From contig NZ_JADBEE010000001.1 of the NCBI RefSeq assembly GCF_014874065.1, positions 1,426,001 to 1,490,000 on the forward strand: a DNA stretch of 64,000 nucleotides, in the 5' to 3' direction. The position numbers were made by a program, and so were the translations under genes. Positions 1 to 8,174 of this stretch are shown in pieces (the first letter of the stretch is position 1; each line of letters opens with the position of its first letter). The notes under the pieces were generated by a model, which saw nothing but the letters and a program-made list of their open reading frames with translations, was not told the DNA's origin and made no database searches. Source of the DNA: Nesterenkonia halotolerans. GTDB taxonomy: Bacteria; Actinomycetota; Actinomycetes; Actinomycetales; Micrococcaceae.

Positions 1-30
1 AGACTGAGCTGAGAACTTCGGAAACCTCAC

Positions 31-62
31 GGTGGTCGGCCCCTGAGAAGGGGTCGGCCACC
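31..62 (+). other. Intercistronic hairpin before ehuC
   Basis: Two 13-base arms (31-43 and 50-62) pair throughout, with two G-U wobbles and a 6-base loop. There is no T-tract after it and a coding start follows at 107. It is more likely an intercistronic or attenuating hairpin between an upstream binding-protein gene, which is outside the window, and the permease genes than a full terminator. No reading frame open through 1-106 could be assigned to a gene. Confidence 0.5.
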
Positions 63-106
63 GCTTCGGTGACATCACCTCCAGCAGAGAGGAACGACCT
101 CCTACC

Positions 107-901
107 GTGGACTGGTTAGATCAACAGCAGCAGTACTTCGAGACGCTGCAGAACTTCGGGCCCAGACTCTGGGACGGGTTCCTGCTCACCGTGCAGCTCA
201 CCCTGGTCGGAGCGGCGCTCGCCTTCGTGCTTGCAGTGATCCTGGGCCTCATGGCCGGGAGCCCCAATCTCTGGCTGCGGGGGCCGGCGCGGGTCATCAT
301 CGAATTCTTCCGCGGCACCTCGCTGCTCGTGCAGCTGTTCTGGGTGTACTACGTCCTGCCGCTCTTCGGGCTGACCCTGGAGAGCGCCTTCACCGTGGGC
401 GTGATCGCCCTCGGCGTGAACTACGGAGCGTACGGCGCAGAGGCCGTCCGGGCCTCGCTGACCTCGGTCTCTTCGGGACAGTGGGAAGCCACCGTCGCAC
501 TCTCCATGTCCTGGCCGCATAAGATCCGCCGGATCATCTTCCCGCAGGCCTGGGCGTTGATGATCCCCTCCCTGGCGAACCTGCTGGTGCACCTGATGAA
601 GGGCTCGGCCATCGTCTACATCGTCGGGCTCAATGACTTTCAGTGGGAGCTCGATCAGCTGCGCCGAGTCACCGACGCCTGGTTCTCCTACGCCTTCATC
701 GGTCTCATCGCCTATTTCCTGTTCGCACTGATCCTCACCCTGGGGATGCGGCTCCTCGAGATACGCGCCAAGCACCGGCTCGGCCAGGGGCCGACCCTGC
801 GGGAGATCCTCTCACCAGCACCGAAGATGCCCATCGCTTCAGCGCACCCCGGCTCGACTCCGAGTCTGTTCGTCGGAAAGAATCCAGGGGGGCAGGGATG
901 A
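107..901 (+). CDS. ehuC: Ectoine/hydroxyectoine-type ABC permease (EhuC-like)
   Basis: A 264-residue polar amino-acid ABC transporter permease (HisM/GlnP family). It has several hydrophobic segments and the cytoplasmic EAA-type loop, where SGQWEATVALSMSW couples to the ATPase. The start is a GTG with a GGAAC-type Shine-Dalgarno about 12 bases upstream. The stop overlaps the next permease start in an ATGA. The C-terminus runs about 30 residues past the last membrane segment. The order permease-permease-ATPase and the similarity of the partner to EhuD suggest uptake of ectoine or hydroxyectoine as osmolyte or nutrient. The substrate is inferred, and a different polar amino acid is possible. Confidence 0.72.
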   Translation: MDWLDQQQQYFETLQNFGPRLWDGFLLTVQLTLVGAALAFVLAVILGLMAGSPNLWLRGPARVIIEFFRGTSLLVQLFWVYYVLPLFGLTLESAFTVGVIALGVNYGAYGAEAVRASLTSVSSGQWEATVALSMSWPHKIRRIIFPQAWALMIPSLANLLVHLMKGSAIVYIVGLNDFQWELDQLRRVTDAWFSYAFIGLIAYFLFALILTLGMRLLEIRAKHRLGQGPTLREILSPAPKMPIASAHPGSTPSLFVGKNPGGQG

Positions 902-1599
902 ACACATTGACTCCACTCTTCACCGCGCAGCCTTCCGGCGAGTCCACCGGCAACGTCTGGGACTGGGACTTCGCCCTCGAGATCTTCCCGGAGATCCTGA
1001 CCGCCTTCATCCAGGTCACCCTCCTGGTGACCGTGGTCGGCACGGCCATTGCGGCGACCCTCGGTCTGGTCATCGCGATCCTGATCCGTGTCCTGCCCGG
1101 TCCGCTGGCCTTCATCGTGCGCTGGGCGGCCAACTTCATCCGCATGACCCCGATCGTGGTCCAGCTCCTGGTGCTCTATTACGGCTTCACCTGGATGGAC
1201 CCGCTGCTGATCGGATTCATCGTCTTCGGCATCCACTACGCGACCTATATGTCCGAGGTCTACCGCGCCGGAATCGATTCCGTTCCCAAGGGACAGTGGG
1301 AGGCCACCAAGGCGCTCTCGATGAGCGCCGGCCGGACCTGGCGTCGTGTGATCATCCCGCAGGCGCTGCGCTCCACCATTCCCTCGCTGGGCAACTATGC
1401 GATCTCGATGTTCAAGGACACCCCGTTCCTCTTCGTCATCTCGGTGGCGGAGATGGTCCTCGTCGCCCAGACGGTCGGAGGGCAGACCTTCCGCTACACC
1501 GAAGCCATCACCATCGCCGGCCTGATCTTCCTCGCCGCCAGCTACCCCACAGCACTGCTGATCAACCGTCTGGAGAAGCGCCTTGCCTACGCCAACTGA
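898..1599 (+). CDS. ehuD: Ectoine/hydroxyectoine-type ABC permease (EhuD-like)
   Basis: A 233-residue second permease of the same transporter, starting at the ATG that overlaps the ehuC stop. A longer open frame extends upstream inside ehuC, but the ATGA overlap and the GGGGGGCAGGG ribosome site support 898. The N-terminal WDWDFALEIFPEIL stretch resembles EhuD. The coupling loop reads PKGQWEATKALSMS. It should form a heterodimeric channel with the EhuC-like subunit, powered by the ATPase that follows. Confidence 0.75.
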   Translation: MNTLTPLFTAQPSGESTGNVWDWDFALEIFPEILTAFIQVTLLVTVVGTAIAATLGLVIAILIRVLPGPLAFIVRWAANFIRMTPIVVQLLVLYYGFTWMDPLLIGFIVFGIHYATYMSEVYRAGIDSVPKGQWEATKALSMSAGRTWRRVIIPQALRSTIPSLGNYAISMFKDTPFLFVISVAEMVLVAQTVGGQTFRYTEAITIAGLIFLAASYPTALLINRLEKRLAYAN

Positions 1600-2377
1600 T
1601 CCCGAAAATCCGGTCATCGAGTTCGTCGATGTCGAGAAGCGTTTCGGCAGCAACACCGTCCTGAAGGACCTGAACTTCTCGGTCCGCCGCGGCGAAAGGG
1701 TCACGCTCATCGGCCCCTCTGGCTCGGGCAAGACCACGATCCTGCGTCTGGTGATGACGCTGGAGGAGCTCACCGGTGGCTACATCTTCGTCGACGGCGA
1801 GCCGCTGACCCATCGCGAGAAGGACGGCAAGCGCGTCCCTGTCTCCGCCAAGGAGCAGAAGCACCTGCGCACCCGGATCGGCATGGTCTTCCAGCAGTTC
1901 AACCTGTTCCCGAACATGACGGTGCTGGAGAACATCATCGAAGCTCCCATCCATGTGCTGGGGCAGTCGAAATCCGAGGCGACCGCGAAGGCGCACTCGC
2001 TGCTGGAGCAGGTGGGTCTGCCGGACAAGGCCAACGAGCATCCGATGAGCCTCTCGGGTGGCCAGCAGCAGCGCGTCGCCATCGCCCGCGCCCTGGCCAT
2101 GGACCCGGAGATCCTGCTGCTGGACGAGGTCACCTCGGCGCTGGATCCCGAGGTCGTCGGAGATGTGCTCAACATCCTGCGCACGGTCGCGGACACCACG
2201 AACGTCACCATGCTGATCGTGACGCATGAGATGAGCTTCGCCCGCGACGTCTCCCACAAGGTCATGATGTTCGACGGCGGCCGCGTGGTCGAGGAGGGCA
2301 CTCCGGAGAAGATCTTCTCCGACCCCACGCACGAGCGCACCAAACAATTCCTCAGCGCCGTGCTGCGCGACGCCTGA
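1583..2377 (+). CDS. ehuA: Amino-acid/ectoine ABC transporter ATPase (EhuA-like)
   Basis: A 264-residue ATP-binding subunit with Walker [10 protein letters not shown]-loop FQQFNLF, signature LSGGQQQR and a switch histidine in VTHEM. Walker B reads LLLDEVTSALD, with valine in place of the usual proline of DEPTSALD, which should be tolerated. It starts at a TTG inside the end of ehuD (17-base overlap) with GGAG 7 bases upstream, so translation is coupled. It energises the EhuC/EhuD channel. It is the last gene of the operon, and about 60 bases separate it from lysC. Confidence 0.8.
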   Translation: MPTPTDPENPVIEFVDVEKRFGSNTVLKDLNFSVRRGERVTLIGPSGSGKTTILRLVMTLEELTGGYIFVDGEPLTHREKDGKRVPVSAKEQKHLRTRIGMVFQQFNLFPNMTVLENIIEAPIHVLGQSKSEATAKAHSLLEQVGLPDKANEHPMSLSGGQQQRVAIARALAMDPEILLLDEVTSALDPEVVGDVLNILRTVADTTNVTMLIVTHEMSFARDVSHKVMMFDGGRVVEEGTPEKIFSDPTHERTKQFLSAVLRDA

Positions 2378-2437
2378 CCAGATCTAGAATTGTCCTAAGT
2401 TCCTTCCCATCCCTTTCCAGGAGTGAGACAACCTGTC

Positions 2438-3721
2438 ATGAGCCTGATCGTTCAGAAATACGGCGGATCATCCGTCGCGGATGCCGAAAGCATCAAACGA
2501 GTGGCGAAGCGGGTCGTCGAGACCAAGAACGCCGGCCATCAGGTCGTCGTCGTGGTCTCGGCCATGGGTGACACCACCGATGACCTGCTCGACCTTGCCG
2601 GACGCATCACTTCGGCGCCACCCTCCCGAGAGATGGACATCCTGCTCTCCTCAGGCGAGCGCATGTCCATGGCGCTGCTCGCCATGGCCATCCACGAACT
2701 CGAGGAGACCGCACAGTCCTTCACCGGTTCCCAGGCCGGCATGATCACCGACGCCATCCACGGCAAGGCACGCATCATCGAGGTCAGCCCCAAACGTGTG
2801 CAGGAATCCCTCGACGAGGGCCACATCGGCATCGTCGCAGGGTTCCAGGGCATGAGCCGGGAGTCCCGGGACATCACCACCATGGGCCGCGGCGGTTCAG
2901 ACACCACCGCCGTCGCGCTGGCGGCAGCGCTGCACGCCGATGTCTGCGAGATCTACACCGACGTGGATGGTGTGTTCACTGCCGACCCACGCGTGGTCAA
3001 GACGGCCCGGAAGATCGACACCATCTCCAGCGAAGACATGTTGGAGATGGCTGCTGCCGGCACCAAGGTCCTGCACCTGCGTTCAGTGGAGTACGCCCGC
3101 CGCTTCGGAGTGAAGCTGCATGTGCGCTCCTCCTTCAGCCAGCTCGAAGGCACCTGGGTCATCCCCGACCCCAAAGACACCGTGACCATCCAGGAAGGCG
3201 AACCCTTGGAACAGCCCATCATCTCCGGCGTCTCGCATGACGCATCCGAAGGCAAACTCACCATCACCGGTGTTCCCGACGTTCCCGGCAAGGCGGCTGA
3301 GATCTTCAATCTCATCGCCGAGGGCGCGGTCAACATCGACATGATCGTCCAGGACGTCTCCATGGCGACCAAGACCACGAACATCTCCTTCACCCTCCCC
3401 GGAGAGGATGGAGAGCGCGCCCAGGAGATGCTCAACGCGCACAAAGACACCATCGGCTTCGAGTCCATGGACTTCGTGCCGCAGGTCGGCAAGGTCTCGC
3501 TGATCGGCGGCGGCATGCGCAACCATCCGGGTGTCTCCGCCCGCTTCTTCACCGCGCTGCGCGACGCCGGGATCAACATCGGGCTGATCTCCACCTCCGA
3601 GATCCGCGTCTCGGTCATCACCGACGTCCATCTGCTGGACCGCGCCGTGCAGGCCATCCACACCGCCTTCGGCCTGGACTCCGATGAAGAGGCCAAGGTC
3701 TACGCCGGGACCGGTCGCTAG
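2438..3721 (+). CDS. lysC: Aspartate kinase
   Basis: A 427-residue aspartokinase that phosphorylates aspartate, the first step towards lysine, methionine, threonine and diaminopimelate. The N-terminal kinase domain begins KYGGSSVAD and contains the [13 protein letters not shown] nucleotide/aspartate region. Two C-terminal ACT domains follow (from about residue 260), where lysine/threonine feedback usually acts. The frame opens at a GTG (2423), but the ATG at 2438 matches the family N-terminus [15 protein letters not shown] lies 14 bases upstream, which is rather far. An internal in-frame start at 3206 probably yields a separate beta subunit. No asd gene follows, unlike many actinobacteria. 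Confidence 0.93.
   Translation: MSLIVQKYGGSSVADAESIKRVAKRVVETKNAGHQVVVVVSAMGDTTDDLLDLAGRITSAPPSREMDILLSSGERMSMALLAMAIHELEETAQSFTGSQAGMITDAIHGKARIIEVSPKRVQESLDEGHIGIVAGFQGMSRESRDITTMGRGGSDTTAVALAAALHADVCEIYTDVDGVFTADPRVVKTARKIDTISSEDMLEMAAAGTKVLHLRSVEYARRFGVKLHVRSSFSQLEGTWVIPDPKDTVTIQEGEPLEQPIISGVSHDASEGKLTITGVPDVPGKAAEIFNLIAEGAVNIDMIVQDVSMATKTTNISFTLPGEDGERAQEMLNAHKDTIGFESMDFVPQVGKVSLIGGGMRNHPGVSARFFTALRDAGINIGLISTSEIRVSVITDVHLLDRAVQAIHTAFGLDSDEEAKVYAGTGR
3206..3721 (+). CDS. Probable in-frame aspartokinase beta subunit
   Basis: A TTG at 3206 lies in frame within lysC and is preceded by AGGAAGG with a 7-base spacer. Initiation there would give a 171-residue protein starting LEQPIISGV and consisting only of the two ACT domains. 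In Corynebacterium glutamicum and Bacillus an overlapping in-frame lysC start makes a beta subunit of about this length that joins an alpha2-beta2 enzyme. The match in position, length and ribosome site is what I see. Actual use of the start is inferred. Confidence 0.6.
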   Translation: MEQPIISGVSHDASEGKLTITGVPDVPGKAAEIFNLIAEGAVNIDMIVQDVSMATKTTNISFTLPGEDGERAQEMLNAHKDTIGFESMDFVPQVGKVSLIGGGMRNHPGVSARFFTALRDAGINIGLISTSEIRVSVITDVHLLDRAVQAIHTAFGLDSDEEAKVYAGTGR

Positions 3722-3729
3722 GCCAGATC

Positions 3730-4299
3730 ATGGGCACCGAGGTGCGCCCCGCCGTCGGACGCTTCGCCGACTTCCATGAGGTGGTCGGGGTCAAGAAACC
3801 CGGCGGTCAGGGGTGCTGGTGCATGTCCTACCGGGACTCGCGCGTCGCCAATGACGACCGCCCGGAGTTCATGCGCGAGCTCTGCGCGCAGGAGCCCGGC
3901 CCCGGGGTCCTCGCCTATGTCGAGGACGAGCCCGCCGGCTGGTGCTCGGTCGCTCCGCGCAGCAGCTACCGGCGGCTGATGAACTCCCGGACGATCCCGT
4001 TCCTCGATGACCGCGATGCCTGGTCCGTGGTGTGCTTCGTGGTTCGTCCGGGGTTTCGCGGCCGCGGCCTGATGCATGATCTGCTCGACGCAGCGGTCGA
4101 CCACGCGGCGTCGCACGGAGCCGAGGTCATCGAGGGGTATCCCTTGGAGCTGGAGACGGAGGCCTCTCGGGTGGACGTGATCAGCGGTTACGTCGGCACC
4201 ACCGAACTCTTCTCCGCCCACGGGTTCGAGGTCGCCGCACCCACCTCCGCACACAGCGGACACCGGCCACGCTGGATCATGCGCCGGGAACTCGGCTGA
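3730..4299 (+). CDS. GNAT-family N-acetyltransferase
   Basis: A 189-residue GNAT protein. The acetyl-CoA binding motif A is visible as VVRPGFRGRGLMHDLL, with the R-G-x-G pyrophosphate loop, around residues 103-118. It starts 8 bases after the lysC stop, so it may be cotranscribed. A cysteine/tryptophan-rich N-terminal stretch (GGQGCWCMSYRD) is typical of a GNAT subgroup of unknown substrate. The substrate cannot be told from sequence. A strong stem-loop follows at 4341-4380. Confidence 0.8.
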   Translation: MGTEVRPAVGRFADFHEVVGVKKPGGQGCWCMSYRDSRVANDDRPEFMRELCAQEPGPGVLAYVEDEPAGWCSVAPRSSYRRLMNSRTIPFLDDRDAWSVVCFVVRPGFRGRGLMHDLLDAAVDHAASHGAEVIEGYPLELETEASRVDVISGYVGTTELFSAHGFEVAAPTSAHSGHRPRWIMRRELG

Positions 4300-4340
4300 G
4301 CCGCCGACGCTGAACCGATGAAGCGGCCCCGCACAGCACA

Positions 4341-4380
4341 CAGGCGGCAGGTGTACCCTTTACGGGTTCCCTGCCGCCTG
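4341..4380 (+). terminator. Perfect 11-bp stem-loop between 3730 and 4386 genes
   Basis: Arms at 4341-4351 and 4370-4380 are perfectly complementary, with an inner ACCC/GGGT pair at 4355-4358 and 4364-4367. It ends 5 bases before the first possible start of the next gene. There is no T-tract, so it may terminate weakly or act as a structured leader of the downstream gene. Confidence 0.55.
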
Positions 4381-4406
4381 CGCACTTGGTACGAGTGATA
4401 TACCCG

Positions 4407-5333
4407 ATGGTAACCCAGACACCAGCTCCCGCCGAGGCAACTCACGGGCTGACGGTGATTCCTGAACAGGAGCACCGCGAGAAGGCCGCCGCCCATCAGG
4501 CCGCGGTGGATCGTCTCACTGAGGGTTTCCTCGCGCGCCGGCACGCTGGAGTGAAGCACCCGGTGGAGGACTTCCTCTTCACCTACTACTCCCACTCACC
4601 CGGCAAGCTCTCCCGCTGGCATCCCGGAGTCGGGGTTCTGCTGCAGGGGGATCAGCTCGATCACGCCGAGTGGAAGCACTACCGCGCCACCGGCACCGGG
4701 GTGACGCTCGACGTGGAGGGGTTCCGCCGTGATCGGGCCTCCATGATCGGCTTCGCCCGTCGACTGCTGAGCACGACGGCGGCCACACCGGCGCAGCTGG
4801 GATGCTTCGGTCTGCATGAATGGGCCATGGTCTACAAGTCCGTGGAGCACGGCCAGCGCCACGACCAGGTTCCGCTGCGCCTGGGCCCCTCCGGGACAGA
4901 CGAGGTGGTCGAGGCCGCGAACATCCGCTGCACGCACTTCGACGCCTACCGCTTCTACACACCCTCGGCGAAGCCGTTGAATGCGCTGGAGCCCACCCGC
5001 GAATCGCAGACGCAGATGGAGCAGCCCGGGTGTCTGCACGCCAACATGGATCTGTACAAGTGGGCCTATAAGCTCATCCCGGCGGTGAGCAGTGATCTCC
5101 TGCTGGAGTGCTTCGACCTCGCCTCACGGATCCGAGAGCTTGATATGCGCGCGTCCCCGTATGACCTCAGCGATTGGGGCTACGAGCCGGTCCCGATCGA
5201 GACTCCCGCTGGGCGGGCTGCCTATGCTCGGGCACAGAAGGGCTTCGCCGAGGAGTCGCAGGTGCTGCGCGGAAAGCTCCTCGCGGTGCTGGACCAGCTC
5301 GAGGGTCTTGAAGACCGCGCGCCACAGCCGTAG
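4407..5333 (+). CDS. Protein of the actinobacterial '3-methyladenine DNA glycosylase' family
   Basis: A 308-residue protein resembling actinobacterial proteins commonly labelled 3-methyladenine DNA glycosylase. The recognisable core is HPVEDFLFTYYSHSPGKLSRWHPG near the N-terminus and a C-terminal ELDMRASPYDLSDWG block. I see no helix-hairpin-helix or AAG catalytic signature, so the name is traditional rather than supported here. A TTG at 4386 extends the frame by 7 residues; ATG 4407 was preferred. Neither has a clear Shine-Dalgarno. The gene follows immediately after a strong stem-loop. Confidence 0.7.
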   Translation: MVTQTPAPAEATHGLTVIPEQEHREKAAAHQAAVDRLTEGFLARRHAGVKHPVEDFLFTYYSHSPGKLSRWHPGVGVLLQGDQLDHAEWKHYRATGTGVTLDVEGFRRDRASMIGFARRLLSTTAATPAQLGCFGLHEWAMVYKSVEHGQRHDQVPLRLGPSGTDEVVEAANIRCTHFDAYRFYTPSAKPLNALEPTRESQTQMEQPGCLHANMDLYKWAYKLIPAVSSDLLLECFDLASRIRELDMRASPYDLSDWGYEPVPIETPAGRAAYARAQKGFAEESQVLRGKLLAVLDQLEGLEDRAPQP

Positions 5334-5364
5334 CCTCGGTGGTCCCAGCTGAGGAGAGTCAACG

Positions 5365-5595
5365 ATGATTCCTGCAGGTCAGCAGAAGTCCCAGACCGTG
5401 ATCCTGGCCGCCGTCGCGTCGCTCACGGCCGTCGCCATGCTTCTGATCCACGCCTCCGGAGCCGCCTATGGCACCGTCTTCGGCACGATTGCGCTCTGGG
5501 GCGGAGGCCTGTTCATCATCACGTCCTGCGCGTTGAAGATCGCCATCCCACTGCTTGCAGCGCGCAACCCTGTCGCGACCAGCCGGCGGAGCTAG
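5365..5595 (+). CDS. Small two-helix membrane protein
   Basis: A 76-residue protein starting at ATG 5365 with GAGGAGAG 8 bases upstream, 31 bases after the preceding stop. Two hydrophobic segments (about residues 12-30 and 38-62) suggest an integral membrane protein with short cytoplasmic tails. I do not recognise the family. Its good ribosome site and position after the glycosylase-like gene favour a real gene, possibly in the same transcript. Confidence 0.65.
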   Translation: MIPAGQQKSQTVILAAVASLTAVAMLLIHASGAAYGTVFGTIALWGGGLFIITSCALKIAIPLLAARNPVATSRRS

Positions 5596-5624
5596 TGTCC
5601 TGGGTCCAGTGACTCAGCTCCAGC

Positions 5625-6281
5625 TCAGGCGTTGCAGAGGACGCGGCTGCACTCGCTGAGCAGCTCCTGCATCCGAGCGGCGCCGTGGCGGCCGTTGAAG
5701 ATCTCAGTGCCGTTCTCGAAGGCCTTGCCGGCCGCGAGCGGCCCGGCATCGACGGGGTCATAGCCCAGCGAGTCGATGAACGCGGAGACCAGGCTCTTGG
5801 CCTCGGCGTCATCGGAGGCCACGGCCAGAGCGCGGCGGTGCGGATCCCCGGCGGGGTAGGAATCAACCTCGAGATCGCCATAGCCGATGTGGTTGAGCGT
5901 CTTGACCACGCGCGCCGCCCCCAGGAAGTCTGCGATGACCTCACTGGTGCTGGTGCCGGCCTCGAACTCATCCATGAACCCGTCCACCGGGGCCCAGTAG
6001 TTCATCGTGTCGATGACCACCTTGTCGCGCAGCACCGAGGTGTCCACGCTCTGGTACTTGTGCAGCGGCACTGCAAGCACGATGACGTCCGCGCTGCGGA
6101 GGTCTTCACGATCAACGGCCGTGGCGCCGGGGACGATGACCTCGGTCAGCAGCCGGATGTCAGCGGCGGGCTTGCCCGTAGCGATGGTGACCGTATGACC
6201 GGCGCGCACGGCCTGCCGTGCAACGGCTGTGCCGACCCGCCCTGCCCCGAGGACTCCGATGTTCAGTGGCGTCTGCGTCAT
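5625..6281 (-). CDS. NADPH-dependent F420 reductase-like oxidoreductase
   Basis: A 218-residue Rossmann protein. The N-terminus NIGVLGAGRVGTAVARQA is a dinucleotide-binding GxGxxG motif followed by a second strand VTIATGK, where the lysine suits NADP. The length and the central NYWAPVDG and KTLNHIGYGDLE blocks match the F420-dependent NADP oxidoreductase family, whose members include many non-F420 dinucleotide-binding proteins. The exact redox partner is unknown. It stands alone, convergent with the small membrane protein. Confidence 0.75.
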   Translation of the reverse strand: MTQTPLNIGVLGAGRVGTAVARQAVRAGHTVTIATGKPAADIRLLTEVIVPGATAVDREDLRSADVIVLAVPLHKYQSVDTSVLRDKVVIDTMNYWAPVDGFMDEFEAGTSTSEVIADFLGAARVVKTLNHIGYGDLEVDSYPAGDPHRRALAVASDDAEAKSLVSAFIDSLGYDPVDAGPLAAGKAFENGTEIFNGRHGAARMQELLSECSRVLCNA

Positions 6282-6416
6282 AGTGTTCCCATCCCTTGAC
6301 TGGCGGAGCGTCGACCAGGCGGCTCCGCGGCCCCGATTCGCTTCAGATCTGCTTCAAAACTGAAAGATTCCGTGGGGCATAACGTGGGGTGCCGGCATTT
6401 TGTTCCGCCTTCCCGA

Positions 6417-6857
6417 TCAGGTCACATCCCCATCGATGTAGAACCACTGGCCTGATTCGCGACGGAATCGGCTGAGCTCATGATGCCGTCCGCGTCCCCG
6501 TGTTTGGCCCGCGCTCGGATCCTCATAGCTGGCCACGAATTCCACAGTTCCGTGCGTCTCGAAGGGTCCGCCGCCGGACACGCCCAGGATGGCGAGTCGC
6601 GTCCAGCGAGCGCCCGGCCTGGAGAGGACCGCCAACGCTGGGCGGGTCTCGGGCGCCCAGCTCCGGTGCAGATAGCCGCCGAAGAACCCTGGATCCTCAC
6701 TCATCAGAGCGTTGGCACTGTACCGCGACCGCATCAGCGCCTCCGCAGTGGGGGCCGGCGCGCCGGCGTGGAAGCGTCGGCAGCAGGCGGCATAGGTGTC
6801 GCCGGACCCGCAGGGGCAGCGCTGCGCGGGATCCCGTTCAGGGTCAATCTCGGTCAT
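6417..6857 (-). CDS. YchJ-family protein with N-terminal SEC-C motif
   Basis: A 146-residue protein whose N-terminus CPCGSGDTYAACC is a SEC-C type metal-binding motif. It is followed by the YchJ (UPF0225) body: HAGAPAPTAEALMRSRYSAN and a C-terminal HHELSRFRRESGQWFYIDGD. The fold is NTF2-like in known relatives and no reaction is established. It is divergent from purSQL, with 280 bases between. Confidence 0.85.
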   Translation of the reverse strand: MTEIDPERDPAQRCPCGSGDTYAACCRRFHAGAPAPTAEALMRSRYSANALMSEDPGFFGGYLHRSWAPETRPALAVLSRPGARWTRLAILGVSGGGPFETHGTVEFVASYEDPSAGQTRGRGRHHELSRFRRESGQWFYIDGDVT

Positions 6858-6916
6858 CGCTTCAGCATCTCATCTGGGGAGGAACCCTCATCCATTGGGC
6901 GCAAAACGTCGCTATG

Positions 6917-6935
6917 ACCCGTCCAGCAGACGGGT
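6917..6935. promoter_or_regulatory. 7-bp inverted repeat in the ychJ/purS intergenic region
   Basis: ACCCGTC (6917-6923) and GACGGGT (6929-6935) form a perfect inverted repeat with a 5-base spacer, 60 bases upstream of the YchJ start and about 200 bases before purS. It could be an operator for either divergent gene. The assignment is open. Confidence 0.3.
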
Positions 6936-7001
6936 ATTCCACCGTTTCTCGCCCAATCGATGAGCGGAGCCCCACGGGCCGGGCGGCTCGTGAGCAACCG
7001 G

Positions 7002-7007
7002 TAGACT
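7002..7007 (+). promoter_or_regulatory. Candidate -10 element of purSQL
   Basis: TAGACT fits a -10 hexamer. A start near 7014 would give a 5' leader of about 124 bases before the purS ATG at 7138. I do not see a convincing -35 or a purine riboswitch in the leader. Confidence 0.3.
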
Positions 7008-7137
7008 GGACCGGCAAGCTCGCGGAGCGTGCCGCCGTCGTCCTCAGCCGTGCTGATCAGGTCACGGCAGCGCGTGAGACGGCACCTGGCAGCGGTCCCG
7101 CGGGCTCACCCGCCCGCACCATCGCACAGGAGACCCC

Positions 7138-7398
7138 ATGCCGCGCATCATCGTCGAGGTCATGCCCAAACCCGAGATTCTTGATCCCCAGGGCAAGGCC
7201 ATCGCCTCCGCGCTGCCCCATCTGGGCTTCACCGGTTTTTCCGGAGTCCGCCAGGGCAAGCGCTTCGAGCTCACCGTGGACGGCGAGATCACCGACGAAG
7301 TTCTGGAGAGCGCCCGCACCGCGGCCACCGAGATGCTCTCGAACCCGGTGATCGAAGACGTCATCAGCGTGCGCGTGGACGACCAGGACGCTGCATGA
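7138..7398 (+). CDS. purS: Phosphoribosylformylglycinamidine synthase subunit PurS
   Basis: An 86-residue PurS, the small dimeric subunit that links PurQ and PurL in the FGAM synthase complex of purine synthesis. The N-terminus [17 protein letters not shown] and the [12 protein letters not shown] stretch are characteristic. Start ATG 7138 has CAGGAG 7 bases upstream. The stop overlaps the purQ start in ATGA. First gene of purSQL. Confidence 0.97.
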   Translation: MPRIIVEVMPKPEILDPQGKAIASALPHLGFTGFSGVRQGKRFELTVDGEITDEVLESARTAATEMLSNPVIEDVISVRVDDQDAA

Positions 7399-8174
7399 GC
7401 ACTGAGACTCCCCTGATCGGGAACTTCCACGCCGCTCCCGCCGGCCAGCCCCTGGGTGGCGCGCGCATCGGCGTAGTCACCTTCCCCGGCACCCTCGATG
7501 ACCGCGACGCCGCTCGCGCCGTCCGCCTCGGCGGCGGCACCGCCGTGCCGCTCTGGCACGGCGACGAGTCGCTCCAGGGCGTGGACGCGATCGTGCTGCC
7601 GGGCGGATTCTCCTATGGCGACTACCTGCGCGCCGGGGCCATCGCCCGCTTCGCGCCGCTGATGAGCAAGATCATCGAGGCCGCCACCGCCACCTCAGGC
7701 AGCCGACTCCCCGTGCTGGGCATCTGCAACGGCTTCCAGATGCTCACCGAGTCCCACCTGCTGCCCGGTTCCATGGTGAAGAACGAACACCTGAAGTTCC
7801 TCTGCAAGGACCAGGTGCTGCAGGTGGAGAACACCTCCACCGCCTGGACCTCCCAGTTCACGCAGGATGAGCTCATCGCCATCCCGCTGAAGAACCAGGA
7901 CGGGCAGTACCTCGCCGACCCAGAGACCCTCGAGGCGCTCGAGGCCGAAGGCCGCGTGGTCTTCCGCTATGTGGGTGAGAACCCCAACGGGTCCCGCAAC
8001 GGGATTGCCGGAATCAGCAATGAGACCGGCAACGTCGTGGGCCTCATGCCGCACCCCGAGCACGCCGTCGAGGCCGGCTACGGCCCCGATGACGCCACCG
8101 GGATGCGCAACGGCACCGACGGCCTGACCATCTTCACCTCCGTGATCGCATCTCTTGCCGGAGGTGCCCAGTGA
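7395..8174 (+). CDS. purQ: Phosphoribosylformylglycinamidine synthase glutaminase PurQ
   Basis: A 259-residue class-I glutamine amidotransferase that supplies ammonia to PurL. The nucleophile cysteine is in [10 protein letters not shown] and the His/Glu pair in [10 protein letters not shown]. The family usually has about 220-235 residues. The extra length is an N-terminal extension of about 20 residues before [11 protein letters not shown], entered from the ATGA overlap with purS. A later start is therefore possible, but the overlap favours 7395. The stop overlaps purL. Confidence 0.96.
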   Translation: MSTETPLIGNFHAAPAGQPLGGARIGVVTFPGTLDDRDAARAVRLGGGTAVPLWHGDESLQGVDAIVLPGGFSYGDYLRAGAIARFAPLMSKIIEAATATSGSRLPVLGICNGFQMLTESHLLPGSMVKNEHLKFLCKDQVLQVENTSTAWTSQFTQDELIAIPLKNQDGQYLADPETLEALEAEGRVVFRYVGENPNGSRNGIAGISNETGNVVGLMPHPEHAVEAGYGPDDATGMRNGTDGLTIFTSVIASLAGGAQ

